DNA of 21,826 bases from JAAYCB01 sp012744395 (GTDB lineage Bacteria; Planctomycetota; Planctomycetia; Pirellulales; Thermoguttaceae): assembly GCA_028703175.1 (NCBI GenBank), contig JAQVNJ010000104.1, forward strand, positions 1-21,826. Direction: 5' to 3'. The position numbers and the translations under genes are program-made. The notes below the pieces were generated by a model. That model worked only from the letters and a program-made list of their open reading frames with translations. It did not search any database and was not told the origin of the DNA. Below are positions 16,410-21,826 of this stretch, piece by piece. Each line of letters starts with the position of its first letter. Within the stretch, counting starts at the first letter, position 1.

Positions 16410-17246
16410 TCATACCGCCTGAGGATCGAGCTTCTTTGCCTTTCGCGATTCCCGCCGCCAATACCAGCCAAGCATCCCGGCGAGGAACAGCAGCGTCACG
16501 ACGCCGCCCGCCCGCATCAGATTCACCGCGGCGAGTGTATACCGCCCCTTCTGCTCGTCGTACTGGAAGCAGAACATCAGCACTCGGTCCATCGTCGTGC
16601 CGATCCTGCCCTCGGCCGCCTCCAACAGGGCGAGCCGCACGGTCTGCGGCGGGTACTCGATGCCGTAGAGATAGCGCGACACCCGCCCGTCCGGCGTGCA
16701 GACAAACGTCACCGCCGCATGCAGGTATTGCTGCGTCGCCGCATCGTAGGTATAGCCGAATCCCACCGCCTTGGCCAGTTGGCGGATCTGTTGCTCCTCG
16801 CCGGTCAAGAAGTGCCAGCCCCGCTCGACGTTCGCGCGGCCGTAGATCTCCAGGTACTTCTGTTTGGTTTCCGCGGCCCGCTCCGAGGGCTCCTCGGGAT
16901 CGATGCTCACGGTCACCACGCGGTATTCCCCGCCGAGGTTCCAGTCGATGCCTTGCAGGCCGGCAACCAGCCCGTTCAACTGCAAGCTGCAAAGCATCGG
17001 GCAGTCGGAGTAGTTGAGCGTCAGGATCACCGGTCTCTGGTTGTCGAAGAACTCGCCCAGCGTCACCGGCTTCGCGCTGGAATCCGTGAAAGCCAGTTCC
17101 AGGGGCAACCGTGCGTTGAGATGTTCCTCGACGCCGACTTCGGACAGCTCGTCGGGAGCCGCCTCCATCCGCTGGGCCGCGGCCGGGCGGCCGACGGCTG
17201 CCGCGGCCACGATCGCCATCAGCCAGCCGGATGCGCTGCGTATCAT
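16410..17246 (-). CDS. SCO1/SenC-type copper chaperone with C-terminal membrane anchor
   Basis: A 278-residue thioredoxin-fold protein expected to deliver copper to the CuA site of CoxB or keep its cysteines reduced. A signal peptide (SASGWLMAIVAAAAVG, residues 4-19, then PAAAQ) is followed by the fold. The copper ligands are C82 and C86 in DCPMLC, plus H176 in QYLHAAVTF. A C-terminal helix (GGVVTLLFLAGMLGWYW) followed by a Lys/Arg-rich tail anchors it, whereas most SCO proteins are anchored at the N-terminus. The GTG at 17252 has GAGGTG 5 nt upstream and may be the true start; the ATG at 17246 is two codons later. It lies between an unknown small membrane gene (23 nt upstream) and coxB (1 nt downstream). 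Confidence 0.9.
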   Translation of the reverse strand: MIRSASGWLMAIVAAAAVGRPAAAQRMEAAPDELSEVGVEEHLNARLPLELAFTDSSAKPVTLGEFFDNQRPVILTLNYSDCPMLCSLQLNGLVAGLQGIDWNLGGEYRVVTVSIDPEEPSERAAETKQKYLEIYGRANVERGWHFLTGEEQQIRQLAKAVGFGYTYDAATQQYLHAAVTFVCTPDGRVSRYLYGIEYPPQTVRLALLEAAEGRIGTTMDRVLMFCFQYDEQKGRYTLAAVNLMRAGGVVTLLFLAGMLGWYWRRESRKAKKLDPQAV

Positions 17247-17269
17247 GCTCACGACTGCACCTCGCTTTT

Positions 17270-17680
17270 CTAAGGACTGCACGAGCGCTCACTCGGCTCG
17301 CCTGGGTTGGTCTCCGCCACCTCGCCTCGCTCCTTGAGCACCGCCTCGATGGCCTGCTCGATCGGCATGCTGTACCGAATCTGCTCGGCGCCGTCTTCTT
17401 CCTTGATTGTACGCGCCGCGTAAACACCGAGTGCGGCCTCTTGGGCGGCGTACTGGAGATCGGCGTCGAGCCAGGGTTGCCCGGGCGAACGCCCGGCCTT
17501 GATCTGTTCCAGGCGTCGGGCGATCCGTTCAGCCGCTTCCCGCTCCCTCGACTTCTCGACGCGCGCCGACATCGCGAAATAGAGAACGATTGCCGTCAAG
17601 GCGGCCGCGGTCGTCAGAATCGTGCCAAACAGGCCGATCAGCGCGATCTTGCCGGCATGGAATTCACTCTGCTCCGCCAT
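17270..17680 (-). CDS. Small single-pass membrane protein of unknown function in the respiratory operon
   Basis: A 136-residue protein I cannot assign. A short polar N-terminus (MAEQSEFHAGK) is followed by one membrane helix (IALIGLFGTILTTAAALTAI, running on to about residue 33). A charged, probably helical region comes next (REREAAERIARRLEQIKAG), then a soluble C-terminal part with YSMPIEQAIEAVLKERG. AAGGGGA precedes two adjacent ATGs (17683 and 17680). A GTG at 17713, overlapping the actF stop as GTGA, is an alternative start. Its fixed place between actF and the SCO gene suggests a role in assembling or linking alternative complex III and the oxidase, but this is inference. The PIEQAIEAV segment faintly resembles small proteins recalled from other such loci. 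Confidence 0.78.
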   Translation of the reverse strand: MAEQSEFHAGKIALIGLFGTILTTAAALTAIVLYFAMSARVEKSREREAAERIARRLEQIKAGRSPGQPWLDADLQYAAQEAALGVYAARTIKEEDGAEQIRYSMPIEQAIEAVLKERGEVAETNPGEPSERSCSP

Positions 17681-17709
17681 CATCGTCCCCTTGCCGCAGC
17701 TTTCCGGAT

Positions 17710-18951
17710 TCACACGTTTTCGAAGGAGATCGCTTCACCCAAGCGGGGGTCTCTGGCGGGCGCGAGCGAGGCCGCTTGCGCGACCCGAATCGCCCCGGCC
17801 AGGTAGAGCCCGCCAAGACCGACCAGCAGACCCGCGTCCACCAGCCCGAGCGGAAATCGGGCGCGGCTCAGCGACGGCATCACCAGGTAGTGCATGTCGA
17901 GCCAGTGAAACGCCAGCAGCCAGACGGCCCAGAACCCCAGGATCGCCTTGCGCCTTTTTGCCGGGCGCGAAATCATGCCAACCAGCGGGATCAGGAGATG
18001 CCCCAGCAGCAGCGCCAGCGACGCCCAGAGCCAGGCCGGCGTCTGCCGCGCCAGGTACCAGGTCGTCTCTTCCGGGATGTTCGCATACCAGATGAGCATG
18101 TATTGCGAGAACGCGATATAGCCCCAGAAGACCAGGAACGCCAGCAGGAGCTTGCCCAGGTCGTGGTAGTGCTCGACCGTGATCGACTCGGTCAGCCGCC
18201 CGCCGCGCTGCAGCGCGATCGCCAGGAGGATCACCGCCGCCAGCGAACCGACCGCCGCCCCGGAGAAATAATAGACGCCATAGATCGAACTGAACCATTC
18301 CGGCTCCAGCGACATCAGCCAATCGAAGGAGGCAAAGGTCACCGAGAAGCCGAACAGGACAATCGCCGGTCCGCTGAACCGCTCCATCTGGAGCGTCAAC
18401 TCCGGATCGCCCGATGCATCCTGCCGCACCGACCGCGAGAGGAAGAACCTGGCCATCCACGCCCACAACCCGAGATACACGCCCGCGCGGATCAGAAAGA
18501 ACGGCACGTTCAAGTACACGCGCTTGTGGGCGATCAACTCGCTGCCGGCGACCCGCTCCGCATCCGCCCAGGGGAAGGGGCACCAGCGGGGCAGAAACAG
18601 CGAGATCGCCAGGGGCAGGAAGAGGACCGCCAACAGCGGTATGTTGGCCGCGAGAATCTCGTTCAGCCGCCGCACGGTGACGCTCCAGCCGGCCCGGCTG
18701 GCATGCTGGAGGGCCACGAAGATCAACGCCCCCAGCGAAATGCTCAAGTAGAACGCGTAGTTGACCAGGTAGGAGAAGAAGAACCTCCGCGGGCCCTGCT
18801 CATCGAACGCCGCCGCGACGATCGCCAGCGCCAGCGCGGCGGCAGATGCGGCAAGCGCGATCATGATCGCCCGCGGCGCGATCGCGCTGAGGTCGCGCAG
18901 CTCGCCTGATCGGAATCGTTCTACCTGGTCGCGCATGAGGTTGCTCGTCAA
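17710..18951 (-). CDS. actF: Alternative complex III membrane subunit ActF
   Basis: A 413-residue polytopic membrane protein of the NrfD/PsrC-like type, one of two such subunits in alternative complex III, which oxidises quinol and passes electrons to cytochromes. About ten helices can be counted, for example AIMIALAASAAALALAIVAA, FFFSYLVNYAFYLSISLGAL, NIPLLAVLFLPLAISLF and GSLAAVILLAIALQ. SVTFASFDWLMSLEPEWFSS and AFSQYMLIWYANIPEETTWY are recognisable ActF segments. The track start is a TTG at 18951 that overlaps the actDE stop as TTGA, with GAGG 4 nt upstream, which fits coupled translation; an ATG at 18936 is the alternative. The genes on both sides belong to the same pathway. Confidence 0.92.
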   Translation of the reverse strand: MTSNLMRDQVERFRSGELRDLSAIAPRAIMIALAASAAALALAIVAAAFDEQGPRRFFFSYLVNYAFYLSISLGALIFVALQHASRAGWSVTVRRLNEILAANIPLLAVLFLPLAISLFLPRWCPFPWADAERVAGSELIAHKRVYLNVPFFLIRAGVYLGLWAWMARFFLSRSVRQDASGDPELTLQMERFSGPAIVLFGFSVTFASFDWLMSLEPEWFSSIYGVYYFSGAAVGSLAAVILLAIALQRGGRLTESITVEHYHDLGKLLLAFLVFWGYIAFSQYMLIWYANIPEETTWYLARQTPAWLWASLALLLGHLLIPLVGMISRPAKRRKAILGFWAVWLLAFHWLDMHYLVMPSLSRARFPLGLVDAGLLVGLGGLYLAGAIRVAQAASLAPARDPRLGEAISFENV

Positions 18952-20261
18952 GGTTCCTCGCTGACGGATGCCTCTCGAACCGGCGGCGGGACCTCGCCGG
19001 CCGAGGCATTCTGGCTGCGGCCCAATGCCCGCAGGTAAAGCACGATCGCCCAGCGATCTTCGCGGGGGATTTGCACGGCGTAGCCGGGCATCGTCCGCAC
19101 CCCTTGGTTGACCACGCCTTGACTGATCGTCTCAAACAGCTTCCCGTCGGGCTGGTCCTGCACGTAGGCGCTGGTAAGGACTCGCGGCGGCGTCCAGGTC
19201 CCCTCTCCTCCGGCCGCCCGCCGCGCGGCCCGAATCGAGACCATGCCCTCCCACTTCTCTGCATCCTCGCCCACGGTGCCCTCGGGCATGCCGCCGGTCA
19301 GGCCGTGGCACGGTGCGCAAGAGATGCGAAACCGGTCCTTGCCCCTGAGGATCATCGCCCGGTCGATTGCCGCGCCGGGCGGACGTGGAATCGAGCTGGC
19401 GTAATTGCCGGCCCCGTCCTTGCCCGCCGCCTGCCGCGGATCCTCGTCGAGCGCCCCCCGCGCGACGGTCCCGGCAACCGGCGGGCGCATCGCCCGGCCG
19501 TCGGCGAACAGGTCGTTGGCCGCCTGGGCCTTGTATTTCGGCTGGAAGGCCATGTCGTGCAGGGGGTGGATTCGCGGCTGCCGCTTCGGCGCCGCCCGGT
19601 ACCAGGCCACGCAAAGCGGCGGCAGCAAGGCCAGGCAGATCGCCAGGGCCGCGGCCGTGTAGAAGGCTCTTGGCAGTCGCGGGGCCGCGGCCGGCAGCCG
19701 GCACACCTCGACCGAGTCGGCGCCCAGCGCTTTGAGCAGCCCGGCGGTCTTCTCCTCGTCGAACTCCGGGTCCGCAGCTTCGATCGAGATGAAGAAACCG
19801 TCGCAGGTCGCCCGGCGAAATTCCTCGCTCGCGAACACGGGGTGGTGGAACTGGGGCAGGCGGCTGAGCAACAGGGCGCCGGCAAACGCCGCCAGCGCGC
19901 TGAACAGGATCACCAGTTCGAACGCCACCGGAATATTGGCGGGCAGGCTGAACAGCGGCTTGCCGCTGATCAGGTAGGGGTAGTCGACCGCGTTGGTCCA
20001 CCACTGGAGGAGAATCGCCGCGGCCGCGCCGGCCAGCCCCGCGCCGAACACGAGCCACGGCAGCACGGTCGGCCGGATGCCCATCGACCGCTCGATGCCG
20101 TGGATCGGATAGGGGCTGTGGGCGTCCCAGTGGCGGTAGCCCTCGTCGCGGACCGCCTCGGCGGCCGCTTTGAGCGCGGCGGCCGACGCGAACCGCCCGA
20201 TGGCCGCCGCCACCTTGACCTCGCCGGCCGAGGAATCGAGTTGAGGAACGTTATCCGCCAT
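18948..20261 (-). CDS. actDE: Fused alternative complex III subunits ActD and ActE
   Basis: A 437-residue fusion of two normally separate subunits. Residues 1-190 are ActD (DUF3341): WDAHSPYPIHGIERSMGIRP (45-64), two membrane helices (about 67-86 and 112-133) and a soluble part (EEFRRATCDGFFISIEA). A third helix (AFYTAAALAICLALLPPLCV, 199-218) leads to the ActE part, a monohaem cytochrome c with CAPCH (C315, C318, H319) and M391 in RTMPGYAVQI as likely axial ligand; MAFQPKYKAQ (237-246) is an ActE-type segment. Separate ActE is usually a lipoprotein; here the third helix takes over as anchor. It starts 96 nt after actC, across a strong hairpin. No frameshift is needed to explain the fusion. 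Confidence 0.92.
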   Translation of the reverse strand: MADNVPQLDSSAGEVKVAAAIGRFASAAALKAAAEAVRDEGYRHWDAHSPYPIHGIERSMGIRPTVLPWLVFGAGLAGAAAAILLQWWTNAVDYPYLISGKPLFSLPANIPVAFELVILFSALAAFAGALLLSRLPQFHHPVFASEEFRRATCDGFFISIEAADPEFDEEKTAGLLKALGADSVEVCRLPAAAPRLPRAFYTAAALAICLALLPPLCVAWYRAAPKRQPRIHPLHDMAFQPKYKAQAANDLFADGRAMRPPVAGTVARGALDEDPRQAAGKDGAGNYASSIPRPPGAAIDRAMILRGKDRFRISCAPCHGLTGGMPEGTVGEDAEKWEGMVSIRAARRAAGGEGTWTPPRVLTSAYVQDQPDGKLFETISQGVVNQGVRTMPGYAVQIPREDRWAIVLYLRALGRSQNASAGEVPPPVREASVSEEP

Positions 20262-20316
20262 GAACTGGACCAGATGTCTTTCGTTTCATCACACAGCCAT
20301 CGATGCGGTGACCGCG

Positions 20317-20347
20317 CGGCTTGCCGCCATCGGTCGGCGGCAAGCCG
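20317..20347 (-). repeat. Perfect 12-bp hairpin between actC and actDE
   Basis: CGGCTTGCCGCC (20317-20328) pairs exactly with GGCGGCAAGCCG (20336-20347) around a 7-base loop. It lies 10 bases after the actC stop and 55 bases before the actDE start. No T-run follows in the direction of transcription, so it is more likely an mRNA-stabilising or processing element, or a partial attenuator, than a terminator. Confidence 0.7.
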
Positions 20348-20357
20348 AACGGCCCGG

Positions 20358-21758
20358 TCAATGCCGAAGCTCGCTCCCCGGGTGATGGGAAACCGCCGCC
20401 TTGACTTCGGCCATCGCCACCATCGGCAAGTAGCGGCAGAAGAGCAGAAAGAGCGTGAAAAACAGCCCGAAACTGCCCAGCAGCATCGCCACGTCGATCC
20501 GCGTCGGCGCGTAGTGCCCCCAGCTCGACGGGAGGAAATCGCGGCTCAGCGACGTGACGATGATCACGAACCGCTCGAACCACATCCCCACGTTGACGAG
20601 GATCGCCACGATCACCATCATCCAGGGCGTGGTCCGGCACTTCTTCAGCCAGAGGACCTGCGGGACAACCACGTTGCAGACGACCATCGTCCAGTAGGCC
20701 CAGTAGTAAGGCCCCCTCGCCCGGTTCAAAAAGGCGAACAGCTCGTACTGGCTGCCGCTGTACCAGGCGATGAAGAACTCGGTGGCGTAGGCGTAGCCGA
20801 CGATGCAGCTCGTGGCCAGGATCACCTTGTTGATGTTGTCGAGGTGGCGGATCGTGACCAGTTCCTTGAGGCCGAAAAAGGCCCTTGCCGGGACGATCAG
20901 CGTGACGACCATGGCAAACCCGCTGAAGATCGCCCCGGCGACGAAGTAGGGCGGGAAGACCGTCGTGTGCCAGCCGGGCACCTGCGAAACCGCGAAGTCG
21001 AAGCTCACGACCGAGTGGACGCTGAGGACCAGCGGCGTGGCCAGCGCCGCCAGCAGCAGGTACGCCCGCTCGTAGCGGTGCCACTGCCGGGCCGATCCCC
21101 GCCAGCCCAGGGCAAACAGGCCGTAGGCCAACTTCCGCCACCGACTCGCCGCCCGGTCCCGCAGCGTCGCCAGATCCGGGATCATCCCCAGGTACCAGAA
21201 GAGCAGCGAGACGGTCGCGTAGGTGCTCACGGCGAACACGTCCCAGAGCAGCGGGCTGCGGAAATTCGGCCACATCTGCATCTGGTTCGGGTAGGGGGCC
21301 AGCCAGTAAACCACCCACACGCGGCCGATATGGATCGCGGGAAAGATCCCCGCGCAGATCACCGCGAAGATCGTCATCGCCTCGGCGAAGCGGTTGATGC
21401 TCGTTCGCCAGTTCTGCCGGAACAGGAACAAGATCGCCGAGATCAACGTCCCCGCATGGCCGATGCCGACCCAGAAGACGAAGTTGACGATGTCCCAGGC
21501 CCAGGCCACCGGGATGTTGTTCCCCCAGACCCCGACGCCGCGGACGAACAGGTAGCCGATCGCCAGGAACATCACGACCGTGAAACTGGAGGAGACGGCA
21601 AATGCGGCATACCAGGCGAGCGGGGTCTTCTCGCGCTCGACCACGCGGCAGACCGTTTCGGTGATCAGGGCGCAGTCCGGCGCGCAGGTGATCAGCGGCG
21701 CTCGCTGCCGCGGGTCGTTCGAGGTGTTGTCGCTAATCGCGATGGCCGGACTGGTCAT
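20358..21758 (-). CDS. actC: Alternative complex III membrane subunit ActC (NrfD/PsrC-like)
   Basis: A 466-residue integral membrane protein with about ten helices, the main quinol-binding membrane subunit of alternative complex III. Recognisable family segments are FWVGIGHAGTLISAILFLFR (about 94-113), FPAIHIGRVWVVYWLAPYPN followed by WPNFRSPLLWDVFAVSTY, VVSFDFAVSQVPGWHTTVFP and GMWFERFVIIVTSL. The N-terminus is long and polar before the first helix (AWYAAFAVSSSFTVVMFLAI). The ATG at 21758 overlaps the end of actB by 26 bases. It works with the iron-sulfur and haem subunits ActA and ActB, which should lie just beyond the window, and with ActF. Confidence 0.94.
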   Translation of the reverse strand: MTSPAIAISDNTSNDPRQRAPLITCAPDCALITETVCRVVEREKTPLAWYAAFAVSSSFTVVMFLAIGYLFVRGVGVWGNNIPVAWAWDIVNFVFWVGIGHAGTLISAILFLFRQNWRTSINRFAEAMTIFAVICAGIFPAIHIGRVWVVYWLAPYPNQMQMWPNFRSPLLWDVFAVSTYATVSLLFWYLGMIPDLATLRDRAASRWRKLAYGLFALGWRGSARQWHRYERAYLLLAALATPLVLSVHSVVSFDFAVSQVPGWHTTVFPPYFVAGAIFSGFAMVVTLIVPARAFFGLKELVTIRHLDNINKVILATSCIVGYAYATEFFIAWYSGSQYELFAFLNRARGPYYWAYWTMVVCNVVVPQVLWLKKCRTTPWMMVIVAILVNVGMWFERFVIIVTSLSRDFLPSSWGHYAPTRIDVAMLLGSFGLFFTLFLLFCRYLPMVAMAEVKAAVSHHPGSELRH

Positions 21759-21826
21759 GCTCGCTGGTGTCCAAACTCGGGTGGGGATTGCGGATTCGCG
21801 CCAGATACTTCGTCCGCGGCTTGACG
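21733..21826 (-). CDS. actB: Alternative complex III iron-sulfur subunit ActB, C-terminal end only
   Basis: The window edge cuts this gene. Thirty codons are readable on the minus strand before a TAG at 21733-21735: VKPRTKYLARIRNPHPSLDT, then a short polar tail ending in GHRD. The YLARIRNPHP ending resembles, from memory, the C-terminus of ActB, the large molybdopterin-oxidoreductase-like iron-sulfur subunit that precedes actC in these clusters. It overlaps actC by 26 bases. Identity rests mainly on position. Confidence 0.65.
   Translation of the reverse strand, partial: VKPRTKYLARIRNPHPSLDTSEHDQSGHRD

Noticed and set aside
20317..20347. Intrinsic terminator reading of the actC-actDE hairpin
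   Set aside because: No T-run follows on the minus strand, and the downstream genes belong to the same complex, so full termination is unlikely.
19071..21824. A 917-codon plus-strand open frame
   Set aside because: It is antisense to actDE and actC, with repetitive charged composition and no recognisable motif.

Overview
The window looks like chromosomal DNA of a Planctomycetota bacterium, probably near Pirellulales. Four things point there: the high GC content, a Tat-exported Gfo/Idh/MocA-type oxidoreductase, a relic of the tyrosine-integrase type common in that phylum, and a respiratory cluster coupling alternative complex III to an A2-type caa3 oxidase. The assignment rests on recalled family resemblance, not on a search.

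Region 1 (about 1-5284, minus strand) is a decaying, visibly lower-GC segment. It runs, in transcription order, from an integrase relic (about 5177-4850) and an IS1634-type transposase tail (about 4792-4421) into a glgX glycogen-debranching pseudogene (frameshifted, N-terminus lost, catalytic core deleted), an apparently intact treT trehalose synthase gene, and a treY gene cut off before its last catalytic motif. It ends at a tRNA-Val(UAC) gene (5285-5358, minus). A palindrome lies between the tRNA and the integrase relic. The layout fits an old genomic island inserted at the tRNA 3' end and now eroding; only treT seems preserved.

Region 2 (about 5359-12458, plus strand) starts with a gene-free leader holding one candidate sigma70-type promoter. 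A three-gene transporter operon follows: an HlyD-family adaptor (yhiI-like), an RbbA-like fusion of two ABC ATPases with an ABC-2 permease, and a second ABC-2 permease (yhhJ-like), the same order as E. coli yhiI-rbbA-yhhJ. Next is a separate gene with its own good promoter, encoding a Tat-exported Gfo/Idh/MocA oxidoreductase.

Region 3 (12335-21826, minus strand) is a tightly packed respiratory operon. In transcription order: the 3' end of actB, actC, a fused actD-actE, actF, a small unknown membrane protein, a SCO-type copper chaperone, coxB with a fused cytochrome c domain (CuA plus haem c), ctaD (A2-type, YS motif), ctaE and ctaF. Together these would take electrons from quinol through alternative complex III to a caa3 oxidase without a bc1 complex. 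A perfect 12-bp hairpin sits between actC and actDE, a 180-bp repeat-like spacer sits between ctaD and ctaE, and the ctaF 3' end overlaps the convergent oxidoreductase gene by 124 bp.

I see no CRISPR array, defence system or phage module. The most notable items are the decayed tRNA-linked island with an intact treT, the ActD-ActE fusion, the unknown small protein inside the respiratory operon, and the antisense tail on ctaF.
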